The notes below the pieces were generated by a model. It was not told where the DNA came from and ran no database searches. It saw only the letters and a program-made list of their open reading frames with translations. From positions 11,666,681-11,730,680 of the forward strand of contig NC_049901.1 of assembly GCF_001411555.2 (NCBI RefSeq): a stretch of 64,000 nucleotides of DNA, read 5' to 3'. The translations under genes and the position numbers were made by a program. Below, in pieces: positions 10,957 to 23,435 of the stretch (positions are counted from its first letter, which is position 1; every line of letters starts with the position of its first letter). Source of the stretch: Juglans regia (Eukaryota > Streptophyta > Magnoliopsida > Fagales > Juglandaceae).

Positions 10957-11374
10957 ATTCTCACTTAGAGGGTAAAGTCCTCTAGAAAGGGGAAGAAGAC
11001 AAAAGAGAGATATGAGAAAATATTCTTGTAATTTCTGAGATGAATTACAGAAAATGGTCCAATTCCTATTTAGGGAACTTGCTACTGGCGCATGTCCGCC
11101 ACTAACAGACTTGTAACAAACTGGACTAACAAATAAAAGGGCATAATTGTAATTTAAGCTACTAACAGACTTAAAAGACATAAATGTAAATGCAACTAGC
11201 AATAAACCTGAATTGGCCCATTAGCCTTACATGATAACTAATACATGAGTCCATTACTAAATCATACTACTGGCGGTAAGCCCATTACAGGCCCAACTCT
11301 GATATCCAGCCCACGGCCCTTATCTAGCCTCAATCTTCCCCTCTTACTCGTGCCCTAGCTCTTGGTCGATGACA
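10957..11374 (-). repeat. 3' LTR of the Ty3 chromovirus
   Basis: Matches 14447-14856 over its length (shared blocks include GGGGAAGAAGACAAAAGAGA and ACATAAATGTAAATGCAAC). Its outer end lacks the ACCA still visible in the other LTR. Confidence 0.85.
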
Positions 11375-11386
11375 GAACCCCTCCCC

Positions 11387-14250
11387 TTAGAACACCTTGT
11401 CCTCAAGGTGGGGGTATGATTCCTTCAATTGGTTGTACGGTTCCCATGTTGCCTCCTCAGGATTTTGCCCTTGCCACTTCATGAGAACTTCCACCACAGG
11501 TTTGTTATGCCATTTCCTGATTCTTCTAGATAGTATTTCCTCGGGTTCGGGCTTCATTACGCCTTCTGAATCAACATGAGGGAAGGTTGGGATGACTGCT
11601 ACCTTCTGACTCACTCTCATTTTCAGCTGTGAGATGTGGAATATTGGATGAATAGACAATGATGGAGGTAGCTGAAGGTGGTACGCCACGACCCTAATGC
11701 GGCTAGTGATTTGAAACGGTCCAAAGAACCGTGGTGCTAGCTTTAACTCCTTTCGGTGAGTCACTAATAGCTGGCTGTATGGTTGCAACCTCAGGTAAAT
11801 CCACTCCCCTATCTCAAAAGTTTGTTCCTTTCTCTTCAAATCTGTGTACTTATTCATGCGTTCTTAGGCCCGTGATAAATTGTGTTTTAATAACTGTAAA
11901 ATCTAATCTCGAGCCTTCAAATTTTCTTCTACTGCTTCCACTTGAGTTGTTCCTAGAGAATAGGGTGTTAGTAGTGGTGGGGGGTAGCCATGTAAGGCCT
12001 CAAATGGGGTGAGTCGAGTAAAGGCTTGTTGGGTGATGTTATACCACCATTCAGCCCATAGAACCCACTGAGCCCAACTTTTAGGTTTATCACCAACAAA
12101 AGACCTTAGGTAGTTCTCAACACACTTGTTCACGGCCTCTGACTGGCTATATGTTTGGGGATGGTACGATGTGCTAAGGTCCAATTGGGTCCCTTGAGAC
12201 CTTAAAAGTTCCTACAAGAAGGAGCTTGTGAAAATACTTCCTCTATCTGAAACTATGGAGTGGGAAATTCCATGCAATTTCAAAATATTTCTGACAAATA
12301 ATTGAGTCATTGACTTGGCTGTAAAAGGGTGAGTGAGAGGTATAAAGTGGACATATTTTGTTAGTCTATCCACTATCACCCACAGACTATTGTACCCATG
12401 GGATGTGGGTAAACCCTCCACAAAATCCATAGTGATATGGGTCAATGGAAGATAAGGTATGGGAAGAGGTTGTAGGAGCCCACTTGGCTTCATTTGGTCA
12501 AATTTCACACATTGACAAATGTCACACTCCCTTATAAATCCTTTAATGTTTGCCTTCAGCCTTGGCCAGAAAAATTCGCTCTTCACCCTGTGTAGAGTTT
12601 TGTCATACCTTGAGTGTCCCCCTTCAGCACTGCTGCGTAACTACTGTAAAATTTTCACCTTGAGATTTCTAGAGTTAGGCATTACTATCCTTTTTTATAT
12701 AGAATAGTAGTCCCTCTTATTCGAGAAATGCTGAGGTAGGGTCCACTCATCCTGCTGGGTCATTAGTTTAGAGGTATAGGGGTCTTCGCTATAATCTACC
12801 TTAATTCTCTCCCACCACCCAGTAGTTGCAATGGAGATGGCTGAAAGTTTAACCTCACCCTCTGGACTACTCCCTTCATCTCTTATGGACAAGGCATCAA
12901 CCACCTTGTTCTCTTGTCCCTTCTTAAACTCCACAACCAAATCATACCCAAAAGTTTTGAAACTCACTTTTGTTGTAAAGTTGTTCCACTTTTTGATGGT
13001 CAGTCATCACAGCAAATGGTTGACCCAAGAGATAAAGTCTCCACTTCGGTACAGTAGCCACCATATCATAAACCTCTTTCTCATAGGTTGACCAAGTTAA
13101 GACCCTGCCCTTAAGAGCCTGATTGTGCTACTGGCATGTTTTTCTGCATTAATACTGCTCCTATGGCTGTCCTCGAGGCATCACATTTTATTGTAAATGG
13201 TAGGGAAAAATCAGGTAGTATTAGGACAGGTGGGTTTATAACAGCCTTCTTTAATTCACAAAAATCCTCCATTGCCTCTTAGGTCCATATAAATTTTTTT
13301 AGCATAGCAACAAGAGGTCCAGCAATACCTCCATAACCCTTAAGAAAAATTCTAAACATAAGTTCTATACTCCTGCACACCACTTAAAAACATATGATTT
13401 TACCATTTTACTCTCATATTTTATGAATATAAAATATAAAATATGAGGATAAAAAGTAAAATCACATATTTTTAAGTAGTATATAGAGTGTGAGGCTTCT
13501 GTGTATCATGACTCAACACTTAATAAATCTTCTGTAAGACCCAATTAAGCCTAAGAACCTTCTCAAAGCCTTAAGGGTTGTTAGGAAGGGCCAACCCTCC
13601 ATGGCCGTCAACTTTTCAGGGTCTACCCTAACTCCCTTAGTTGAGATAAGATGCCCCAAGTAGGTCACTTCTCTACAAGCAAACCTACACATAGAAGGTT
13701 TTGCTAGAAGTTGGTGCTGTCTCAGCACCTCCAAGGCTGTTTGTAGATGCTAAAAATGATATTCTATTATACGACTGTAGATAAGTATATCATCGAAAAA
13801 TACTAGGATGAACCTCCTCAAATAGGGCTTGAAAATCTCATTTATGAAACTTTGAAAAGTAGATGGGGCATTGGTTAGCCAAAATGTCATAACCAAAAAT
13901 TCAGAGTGACCCTCATGGGTCCTAAAGACTGTTTTGGGGATGTCTTCAACCTTGACTTTGATTTGATGATAACCAGAGCATAAGTCAAGCTTAGATAATC
14001 ATTTAGCCTCATTTAACTCATCAACTAGCTCATTCACAATAGGGATGTGGTATTTGTCTTTTACTATCACTTTATTTAATGCCCTATAGTCCACACATGT
14101 TCTCCAATATCTACTAGCCTTTCTTACTAACAACGTGGGGGATGAATATGGGTTTTAGGTGGGCTAAATCACTCCAGTATTCAGGAGCTTTCTGACAATA
14201 TTTTCTATCTCATCTTTTTGAAAATAGGGGTATCTGTATGGTCTGACAGA
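11387..14250 (-). pseudogene. Decayed Ty3 pol polyprotein with chromodomain
   Basis: Read leftward from about 14250: reverse transcriptase with the [11 protein letters not shown] block and the catalytic [10 protein letters not shown] motif near 13785, then TYLGHLIS and LRRFLGLIGSYRRF (13513-13734). The RNase H remnant lies near 12695-13090, the integrase zinc-binding and core regions at 12212-12586 (CDICQCVK, VIVDRLTKYVHFIPL, IVSDRGSIF), and the integrase C-terminus plus chromodomain at 11387-11857 (VEVLMKWQGQNPEEATWEPY). Stops and frameshifts interrupt it at several points, including a poly(T)/poly(G) expansion near 14250-14286. It cannot produce a functional polyprotein. Confidence 0.85.
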
Positions 14251-14446
14251 ATTTTTTTTTTTTTTTGTGGGGGGGGGGGGGGGGGGTGTGGTGTTTAGGA
14301 GTAGGTTAATTGCATGGTCTGGGTCTCTATTTAGGGGTAAGCCTTTAGGTTCTTCGAATACATCATTATATTGGTTTAGAAGGTCTAGTAGGGGTTGTGG
14401 CAGGTCATTAGGCCAGGTGTTTCTTTCCTCCTCAACTAACTGCTAA

Positions 14447-14856
14447 TGGTATTCTCACTTAGAGGGTGAGGTCCTCCAGAATGGGGAAGAAGACAAAAGA
14501 GAGATGAAATAATATTTTTGTGATTTCTGATATGAGTTACAGAAAATGGTCTCATTCCTATTTAGGAAACCTGCTACTGATGCATGCCTGCCACTAACAA
14601 ACTTGTACAAACTGGACTAGCAAATAAAAGGGCATAATCGTAATTTAAACTACTAACAGACTTAAAGGACATAAATGTAAATGCAACAACAATAAACCTG
14701 ACTTGGCTCACGGGCCTTACATGATAACTAATGCATGAGTCCATTACTAAATCATACTAGTGGTGTTAAGCCCATTATTGGCCCAACTCTAATATCCGGC
14801 CCATGATCCTCATCCAACCCCAATCTTCTCCACTTACTCGTGCTTGGTCGATAACA
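14447..14856 (-). repeat. 5' LTR of the Ty3 chromovirus
   Basis: Partner of 10957-11374. On the minus strand it starts TGTTATCG and ends GAGAATACCA, the expected TG...CA. The sequence just inside it shows no tRNA-complementary primer-binding site, consistent with an internal deletion abutting the LTR. Confidence 0.8.
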
Positions 14857-14861
14857 ATAAT

Positions 14862-17800
14862 TGAGATAGAGAGCAACTTGTCGGCATCCATTGGCCACCG
14901 GATCTTGTCCCATAGCTATCGTCCGCCCTCAATCAACCCTAGAAGACTCGGCCTGAGATTCCAAAATGCTGATTGAGCATAGTTGGTGTGAATTTGTGCA
15001 TAGGATGAAGAAGATGAAGATACAAGAGAGTGCAAAAAACTCATCGCTTAGAATCTGAATTTCTTCTTCAGTCGTGAGGTGGGATCCGTTTTTTGTTATT
15101 TACCTTGATATGGGTGGGGCTGGGGAGTTTACATTACTAATTAGTTTACATTTATAAATGATGTAAAAAAGAAATCAATCCTTTGTAATAAATTAACATA
15201 AACCATGCAACGAAAATATAGAAGCTGGCCAACAAAGTAGCAAGTTTCCAGGTAGAATGTCAACTTCTTAAAACCTTATTAATCAGTGACTTTCTCTCTG
15301 AGAAGAAATAATCATCTTCTAAATTAACCGTGATGGGAGTCAATGAAGTTTTGAATGGCCATCAGTTTCTGCATTAGTTCTGAAGTGTACCTTGTTCCAT
15401 GTCCATTGTCCAGACCATGTGAATGCTTTGCACTAACCATCACAGCTTCAGAAGCTGAACCCTGTCATTGTATCGTCTAATATTATCCTGAATTCTAAAT
15501 TTTATGCTGGTTTCTTGGTGAATCTTCATAATTTTTTTTCTGGAGATTTTTGTTCCCCATACTCTTAACTAGGGCATAGATTTACGTAATATCTGATTAT
15601 ATATATTATTGTGCTAACTCTTTTGGTAAGCAAAGCTTGGAATGTGATACCTACTCCTACTTATTCAGGACATATATAGTGTTTGCTAATAACCAGGGCA
15701 TAGAAGTCCATGCATTGATAAGTCAAATCCAGTTGTGTGATACGATTGGCATCAGTCTTCTTGGACTTAAAAATTGATGGGGCTGGCTATCGAAGGGGAA
15801 TGCATTGGGGTTGGGGTCTCTATTTTGAGAACTTCTTAATTATATGCTATTAGCCTTTTGACTCTCAGAAATTGTCTTATTATTGAATAGATATTTATTT
15901 GGATAACTTATAATAAGGTAGAAATCTTACGTAAAAAAGTCCAAATTATCAAAAAATTAAAATTTGAAATAGTGTCTGTTGCATGCGCCCGAGATCATAA
16001 GAAGCTGCAAAATAACATTAGCAAACAACTGATGCTCTTTACATACCTTAAAAAATAATGCTCTTTGCATAGGTTTGATTAATACCAACAATTTGAGTTT
16101 TCTTTTCATAATTCAGAGATGGTGTGACTTTTTCTTCAAATTGAGTTTTTCTATCAAATTAACATGTGTCTCCTGAACACGTGAGAGATGTTTTTCATCT
16201 TTCTAGTTCATGACCTTAGAAAGGAAAAAAAAAATTATAGAAATTGAGATTGTATGAGAAAAGAAAGCCATAGAATTTGACTTTGGGTGGCACTACGATA
16301 ATAATTTTTGAATAGTAAAACACATTTTTATTAAGAAGCAACCAAGACATTTTCCTCTTTCTTTGGCTTAAAGGAAGATGGACTTGTCATCATCTTTGTT
16401 GACTTTAACAAAGTAATGGAATCTTAGATCTTCCATCTTGATGAGTTAAGGAGGCCGGAGGACTCTCATGGCCTCTCATCTTGAAAATTCCTTTGGCTTG
16501 TGGTAGGTTTTACTGTTGTCTGCCATTTATTTGTGGCTGCTTGAAAAAAGGGAAAAAAAAAAAAAAAAAAAAAAACTATGAAGGAATGAATTCCAAGCCT
16601 TTGATACAACCCTAGCATTTTGGGTACAATGCATTATATTTTGTGGGAATTACATAGAAATTACAAAAAATAAGTTGTAAACGAATGATCCACAGAATTC
16701 ATTAGTGACATTATTAATAAATCATCTTCGAAAGACGTTTCTTCCCAATTTTTTTTAATCATAATTAGAGATGCTCTATACTTGCAAATAATAAGCATGC
16801 AAGTTTCTTTCTGCATAAACATGAGAGAATATAACTTGGTATCTGTAAACTAGATTAATTTTATAAGCCAATTCAATTCATCTTAAAACAGCTTCTTTCC
16901 AGAAAAGTAGGTCAGAAATATTTGGTCATTCACACAAAATATTAAAGGTGCCTTATTCTTATAATTTTCATATGATTGAGAGCTAGTACTATAATGTGCA
17001 TTATCACTCAACATGGACATAAAATAAAGGCAACGAAATTCCTGGGAGGTAGAGAGTACTTTACTAGGAAATTTCAGAACAATGCACAATGTCCATATAT
17101 ATTATAATGCAACTATCAGAGATGCCATGAAGTGGATGTGGAGTTCTTGATAACTCTAAATCTGTAATGTGCATTATCATGTCTTAGACATTACACGTGC
17201 CTATAACATTTAAAACTTAGTGTTTATAAATGTGGATATGAGTAAACCAGCTTTGGACGTCATTACACATGTGCCTGTAACATTTATAACTCAGTGTTTA
17301 TAAATGTGGCAGTGCTTATAAGTGTGGCAGTAACTTGGTAGTGATGTTCCTGTGATAAAATTAGCTAGTGACTGACTCATCAGCTTTTACTATTGTATGC
17401 AGATGAAGTGGTTTCCATCAGCCCTCAATCAACCCCTTGACTGTCGAAGGTTGAAGCAGAATTATTGATGAGTAATTCTACATACAATCGTGAAATGTGT
17501 AAATGTCGTGCAATCGCTTAGAAAAAAAATATGGTTTACTATTAAAAATTTAATTTTTTTTTTATGTAATTCATATGTTTTATTCATTTTTTTAAAACGA
17601 TTACGCAACGGTTGTACAATTCAAAGTTGCAAATATATTTTCTCCCCATTAATTATGGATGACATGTTAGTTGAGATTAATGCACGCACGATTTATGGAT
17701 GGAACTAAATCGATGGAACTTAGAAAACATTGAGTAACATAGTTGGATCCTTGCTTAAAACATGACGTGACAACCTCCACCCCGTTAGATGATCAATTCG

Positions 17801-18028
17801 GCAGATTTTAACATGATGGCAATGTTAGATTCAACGACCTATAATCTATGCTTGTGACCTTAGCGTTGGCGAGAATGTCTACAGGTTCAATGATGTACTC
17901 AACCAAAACCGATAGTGTAATTTTATACTTTTTTATATATTAAATCACGCTGACGGTAATTGATTCATGTAAATTACGTGGAGTTATTCATCGACTGGTT
18001 GTTGACTTGGTTAAATGCATTTTGATAA
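14862..18028. other. 3.2 kb without a recognisable gene
   Basis: AT-rich intergenic sequence. Short frames at 16883-17089 and 17490-17708 have no recognisable domain. A TGTGCCTGTAACATTTATAA-like word occurs twice (about 17199 and 17272) together with repeats of TAGTGTTTATAAATGTGG, a local short duplication. Nothing else could be supported. Confidence 0.5.
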
Positions 18029-18261
18029 GAGCAATGCTACACAACCTTCCATCTTCCACACATTATATTTTTTTAAAATTTTAAAATTTTTTAAATTTTT
18101 TTTTAATTTTATTTTTAGTTTATTCTTTTTAAACTAATTTAATTTTTCTATTTATTATTCATATATTAAAAATTTGATAAAATAAAAAAATAATAAAAAA
18201 TTAAAAAAAAATATGATGTGTAAAGGTTGTGTGAATAATAAGAAGTTGCGTAGATTTTTTG
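18029..18261. mobile_element. Snap-back MITE, 233 bp, candidate 9-bp TSD
   Basis: Candidate TSD TTTTGATAA at 18020-18028 and 18262-18270. Left end GAGCAATGCTACACAACCTT and right-end complement CAAAAAATCTACGCAACTTC share the CTAC.CAAC core, and the interior pairs ACACATTATATT with AATATGATGTGT. A 9-bp TSD and GCTA(C/T)ACAAC ends resemble the Mutator-like element at 4789. The A/T-rich core makes chance matching easier. Confidence 0.55.
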
Positions 18262-18507
18262 TTTTGATAAATTGTGGCCAACTATATATTTCTACACCAA
18301 ATATATGAGGAAGATATAATTATTAAAATGAGGCACTAAGTAAAGCAGTAGATTCACTTTGAGAAGTGGAAAAGTATATTCTTTAGAAGGGTAATTCAGA
18401 CTTTTCCATATTTTTTATATATAAAAGAATGCTTGATTTATTTAACAAAAAGGTGATCATTTGGTGCAGACTAGTCAAGAAAATTATTTGTAAAAAAAGA
18501 AAATTAA

Positions 18508-18735
18508 AATTTCGTTTGTTTTTATAATTCTTTTCAATTCATCTCATCTAATTTAATTATTATAATTATTTCAAATTATTACATAAAATAAAATAAATAA
18601 TTTAATTTTTTCAAATCTAAAAAATAAAAATAATATTAAAAAAATATATTCTAACAATATTTTATTCAACTTTTAATTTTAATCTCAACTCAACTCATTT
18701 CATCTCACTTCATCTACAAAAACAAACGAGGTTAA
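18508..18735. mobile_element. Tourist-like MITE (GAGATGAG family)
   Basis: Begins TCGTTTGTTTTTATAATTC and ends CTACAAAAACAAACGAGG, an inverted-repeat pair, with TCATCTCA and CTCAACTCAACTCATTTCAT words inside. Belongs to the common MITE family of the window. Flanking TSD not clear. Confidence 0.65.
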
Positions 18736-18758
18736 CAGGTGCAACAACATGGGTGGTA

Positions 18759-18763
<5 letters not shown>

Positions 18764-18791
<28 letters not shown>
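18764..18791. repeat. (TA)n microsatellite
   Basis: Uninterrupted TA dinucleotides between two mobile-element remnants. Confidence 0.95.
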
Positions 18792-18796
<5 letters not shown>

Positions 18797-18799
18797 GAA

Positions 18800-20180
18800 G
18801 AAGATGATACTTCAATTTTATTGATTGCCTTCACCTATATCGGAAGAAAACCGTAGTTACAATCACAACACCTTAGAGGTACATATAAGATATAAAAATC
18901 AAAACCCAGATATCAAAACCATTATATTCATATAGTCTAAATACACGGCCAAAAGAAAGACACTTATTCTAAATCGGAACAAACCAAAGGGATGGAAACC
19001 TGTAAGAAAAACAAGCACATGAGAAAAAACAAGCAAATGAAGCGAAACTTACCAGGCAAAAACCTTATGAGACCCTCAAGTAGGGCATACCTAATTTATC
19101 CATGCAGAGAAGATACCTTAACAGACTAGGCAACATATGGTTTTCAGACTAGTCGAAGTTCAAACTCTTAGCCCCACATTTAGCTAGGAAATTAGTCACA
19201 ACATTTCCTTTACGAAAAATATAATTCATAGTATACTCCAGGCTATTAAGATATTCATGTAATTCATCACATAAATCTTTTAAATACCAGATAGGACAAT
19301 TATCTTTAGTAATCCAATTAACCACCAATTAAGAATCAATTTCTATTTGAACATGATAAAACCCAAGAGCATAACACCTTTGAACGCCTTCCAATAAGTT
19401 ACTGATTTCGGCAAAATTATTAGTACCCAGACCTAGGGGAACAAAGTAAGCCAGAAGTAACCTATCATTATCATCCCGAATAACACCTCAGGCACCAAAA
19501 CTGCTAGGGTTCTCGAAGCTACTACTATCAGTATTGAGTTTAATTCAGCCTTGTTGAGACTAATGCCATCTAACCACTCGAACCCTCTTAGGCTTAGGAA
19601 ACAAAATCGGGATATTTAGTATGTTCAGAATATCAATATATTTGATAGAAACAGAAAACACTTTCATAATCTAGTTCATGATGCGATGGAGCCATAATTT
19701 AATAGCGTGCCAAACCGACTCTACCGCATGAACCTTATCCTCATACCGGACTTTACAGCACCTCTCCCAAAGTTTCTAGGTTAAAATAGAATGGAGAAGG
19801 TAAAAAATGATTCTAACCTAAGAAGCCTTATCTGCACAACGAAATCAAAAATTAGTTTGTTCCTTCCAAGTGTAGAAAGAGACCATATGAACTCCTAATT
19901 GTGTGTTTGTTAGGCCCCAAATGTGTCTAGCAAAATCCCCCGTACAGAGCACATGATTCAAGTCCTTAATATGATCATTTTGACAACAATTACATTTGTA
20001 AGCCATTATAACATCCACCATCTTAATATTCTCATCAACATTGAGGTAATTATTAGTAGCATTCCACATCATTATAATAATTATCTTCTCATGGAGATTA
20101 ATATGCCATATCCACTAAGTCCAACGTAAAGGAACTGTCTAAATTCTAATACAATCTCAAGGGCTTTTAATGATAAAATT
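18800..20180 (-). mobile_element. L1-type LINE remnant (pol C-terminal region), minus strand
   Basis: Minus-strand frames carry the reverse-transcriptase zinc-binding domain (CNCCQNDHIKDLNHVLC, 19845-20072) and, further left (about 19130-19600), RNase H-like sequence typical of plant LINE tails. Matching blocks include GVIRDDN, GFYHVQIEID and a final NFLAKCGAKSLNF. Stops interrupt the RNase H part. The reverse transcriptase and endonuclease are missing, so this is a 5'-truncated, inactive copy. Confidence 0.75.
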
Positions 20181-20343
20181 GCCTCTTTGTCTTTCAACCA
20201 AACATGGGTGGGATATGGAATAAGAAGGGCATGAGATTGTTTTGTGGGAATATGTGAGGTGGAATATGTGAGATGGCGCTAAGGGCAGGGTGATGGACAA
20301 CTGAAAGTACATTGCATGGTTGGAGATGGGACATTAGACAACG
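20181..20343. other. Short spacer without a gene
   Basis: Simple purine-rich sequence before the next hAT-like element. Confidence 0.5.
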
Positions 20344-20351
20344 CCAGCACT

Positions 20352-21073
20352 TAGGGCTGCAAACGGTCTGGTCCGGTCCGATCTGGCGATGGACCGAATA
20401 TTTTTCGGTCCATCATTTTTCCGGACCGGACTGGACCGAACACTCGAAGGGACTGGGCAGGACCGATAGCTCCGATAGCTATTGGTCCGGTCCGGTCTAG
20501 TCGGTCCGGCCTTCTTTTTTTTTTTAAATAATTAATAAAAAAAATTTATTTAAAATACTAAATTAAATTAAGTGACTTATTAATGTAGATTATGTAACAA
20601 ACTCAATAAAAAAATATTTTATATGGTCAATGATAATAAATTAGATGAAAATTATATTATTAATTTATATAATTACTATATAATTAACTAATTGATATTA
20701 TATATTTATTAATTCATAGAATATTAATAAGTGTTAATAGTATATTTAAAATTTTATATTATTAATAGTGATAGGTTAGATGAAGATATATATAAAATAT
20801 TGTTAATTTATAGAATATTAACAAGTATTAATAATATATGTAAAAATTTATATTGTTAATTGTACAATTATTATATATAAAATATTTATTTTATTTTATT
20901 TTTCATTCGATCCGGTCTGGTCTGAAAAAACCATGGACCGTGGACCGGACCGAATGTTTTCGGTCCTCTAAAATGAAGACCAGACCGGACTGGTCTAAGT
21001 CTCGATCCGGTCCGATCCAGACCGAAACGGTCGGTCCGGTCAGACGGTCCGACCGGACCGTTTATCACCCCTA
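20352..21073. mobile_element. hAT-like non-autonomous element, 722 bp
   Basis: Terminal inverted repeats of about 28 bp: TAGGGCTGCAAACGGTCTGG on the left against TAGGGGTGATAAACGGTCCG on the complement of the right end. TSDs are CCAGCACT (20344-20351) and CCGGCACT (21074-21081), 7 of 8 identical. Subterminal blocks are dense in GGTCCGGTCCG words and the core is A/T rich. Open frames at both ends are products of the GC-rich repeats, not genes. Confidence 0.85.
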
Positions 21074-21275
21074 CCGGCACTCCTACCCCAGTTACTAAAT
21101 GGATGGAACTTGGTTAATTTTATTTGCTGAAATAGAGTTATAGTACCCACTTGGCAAGAGGAAAGTCTTTCCTTGAGTCATTCTTCAGCATTTGTCTGAT
21201 TCCACATAGTGGAACCTGTAGAGTTTTCGAACCTGGGCTTCCCTCCACAGCCGAGAATAGAGACACACGAGAACT

Positions 21276-21341
21276 GGGTTGCAAGCTGTAAACTTTGGGG
21301 TTGCAAGCTGCAAACTTTGGGGTTGCAAGCTGCAAACTTTG
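21276..21341. repeat. 22-bp tandem repeat, three copies
   Basis: Unit GGGTTGCAAGCTGCAAACTT plus TG, repeated three times with one substitution in the first copy. Frames across it are repeat artefacts. Confidence 0.9.
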
Positions 21342-21664
21342 ACCTCTCTCACCCAACCCAAGACATCCAGGTAATTTCTACACCACGGGTAAGATTGTTC
21401 AGATGACATGCAGCTTGGTTTTTTGCTTCATTTCAGTATGCTTTTACTGACGATGAGCTCTCCCTTCCTACTTTCCTTCATTTTGAAAAGCTAGGATGAT
21501 TTTCTTGTAATTAGCTTGGGAATTCCTGGTACATGCAGCGGGCTTCAACAATATTTTTTTTAAGGTTTCTTGAGACTTATAAAAAAAAAAAAAAAAGACA
21601 CAAATGTGCCAGGAATGGAAAGTAGGGGTTTAAAAAAAAACTATCGGTGGTATAAATGGAAAAA

Positions 21665-21912
21665 GAATTTTCTAATGAGGCTTGATTAGCCCAGGGACAT
21701 GAAATTTTAGAGTCTCATAAGTTTTTCAGCCAGGTCGTGGTTGGTGGGAATTTTCTTTCTAGCTTGCTTAACCCAGGGACTTGAAAGTTTAGAGTTCTAA
21801 GAGGGTTTTTCAGCCGCTTCTTGTTGTGGGAATTTTCTTTCTAGCTTGCTTCACCCAAGGAGGTGAAATTTTAGCATCGCATGAGGGTTTTTCAGCCACT
21901 TTATGTTGTAAG
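21665..21912. repeat. Tandem repeat of about 85 bp, three diverged copies
   Basis: Each unit contains AGCTTGCTTAACCCAGGGAC-like, GAAATTTTAGAGTC-like and TTTTTCAGCC words in the same order, followed by GTGGGAATTTTCTTTCT in the first two units. It is a short array just upstream of the transposase pseudogene. Confidence 0.85.
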
Positions 21913-22459
21913 GATTAGTTGGTGATCTAAAATGTAGAGGTGCCAGAGTTTTTGTAAAGTGATTTTATACATTAAATGTGATTAGCCTTGTGCTGTGATA
22001 GAAAACCAGAGAGCAAGTTTCTGGTTTGAAGTGGAAAAAGTTAGAGGTCTCTCATGCAAATAAACAAAAAAAGTTCTCAAAGCAGATTAGTATATGCTCC
22101 AAATGTCTTGGCAAGTCTGGTTAACCCTGGGCAACACTCTGTGATAGCTATAGCAGATTCTAGGCGTTGTAGGTTTTTGTTTGTGATTTGGCAAGTCTGT
22201 GATATGCATACGTATCTGGTCTGGAATATTTGTATTTTATACAACCAATGTGATAACTCTTATGCTGTTAGCCCAAACCAATTGTATGCATTAGCCTTGG
22301 TAAAAAAACTTTCAGATCTCTTACGCAAACCAGTGGCATGACCATGTTAGTAAATCCCATATTAAAGGCCTGTTAGTTAACTATTGTCATACAAATTCAG
22401 TATGCTATTTTGTATAAACTAGTTTTACACATATATGTCCAGTTTGCTATTGTTTTATT
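21913..22459. other. No gene recognised; possible 5' part of the transposase element
   Basis: Unique-looking sequence between the tandem array and the first recognisable transposase segment. The 95-residue frame at 22054-22341 has no domain I can name. Confidence 0.4.
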
Positions 22460-23435
22460 AACTTCTATTTGCACTGCCTGATAGCACACAGTTATCATGG
22501 AGAATGTTATAAATCTTGTAAATATTATGTTGTGGGTTGCACTTTCCTTCAGAAGTATAGTGAATATTACAAAAAAACAAGGATGTGGCAATCTGTAAAG
22601 GGAGGAAGGAGGGGACGAGCTGGACACAGTAGAGCAGGATCAAGCTTGGCACATAGAGGCCCAGATGCAGAACAACCACTGACAAGGAATTTACGAGATG
22701 AGGATGCAGATTCTAATGATTCGACTCAAGCAATATGAGATGTGGGCCTGCCAGAAAACTTGGATGTAGAGCAAGCTGCCGAGGGGAATATAAGTATGGG
22801 TATGAAAGCTATTAGAATAAATATCTAGGTTAATTTCCAAATTTTTAGAATTGATTATGGTTGAAACATATTGTGTTATTATTGTGAGCAATATAATGGT
22901 TTGTGTAGATATTTTTTCAATATAGTTGCACCCACTAAGAAACAGGGTTGAGAGCTAGGAAAGGGCACACAATTTGAACGGCTCCAAAAGTTGGGTAAGA
23001 TTGTTTTGCATATCAAGGATGGGCATAAAGGTCCAACATGCGAGAATGCCTCCATCTTTAGTAGTCGAGTGACGTGGATCATCAAAGTTTATGTCGAAAT
23101 AAGGCATGCAAGTTGGAGTGCCATAATCGAGGAGGAGAAATAAGAGCTCATTGACCATGTTAGAGTAGGGATTTATTATATATGAGGGAAGTTATCATTT
23201 TATGACTTTCTCTTAATGTTTAATCAATGAAAATTAACATGGACAATATTTTGAATTTTCAGGTGGACTTTGTGTTGGATTAGACAAAAGACAATCATCG
23301 TGAAATGCTTGTCACGTTTCTGGGTGATAAGTACAATGCATATCATTACAAACTACACAAGGTGTATTTAAAATATGCATCAAATGAAATAACTTTATAT
23401 CAATGAAGTTATTACTTATATCAAAGATAGGACTC

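Larger units (their letters stand above)
10957..14856 (-). mobile_element. Ty3/gypsy chromovirus, internally deleted, minus strand
   Basis: Two related direct repeats bound the element: 3' LTR 10957-11374 and 5' LTR 14447-14856, reading TGTTATCGACC... on the minus strand. Candidate 5-bp TSDs ATAAT lie at 10952-10956 and 14857-14861, if the last bases of the left LTR are lost. Between them, in minus-strand order, come reverse transcriptase, RNase H, integrase and a C-terminal chromodomain. A purine tract AAGGGGAGGGG directly precedes the 3' LTR and overlaps the pol stop codon. There is no gag, protease or recognisable primer-binding site, so the 5' internal part is deleted. LTRs differ at roughly one base in eight to ten over the part compared, so the insertion is old. 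Confidence 0.85.

Noticed and set aside
20312..21098. Several frames with repeated GPxRTD/RSGPIQT-like peptides
   Set aside because: They read the GGTCCGG-word arrays at the ends of a hAT-like element.
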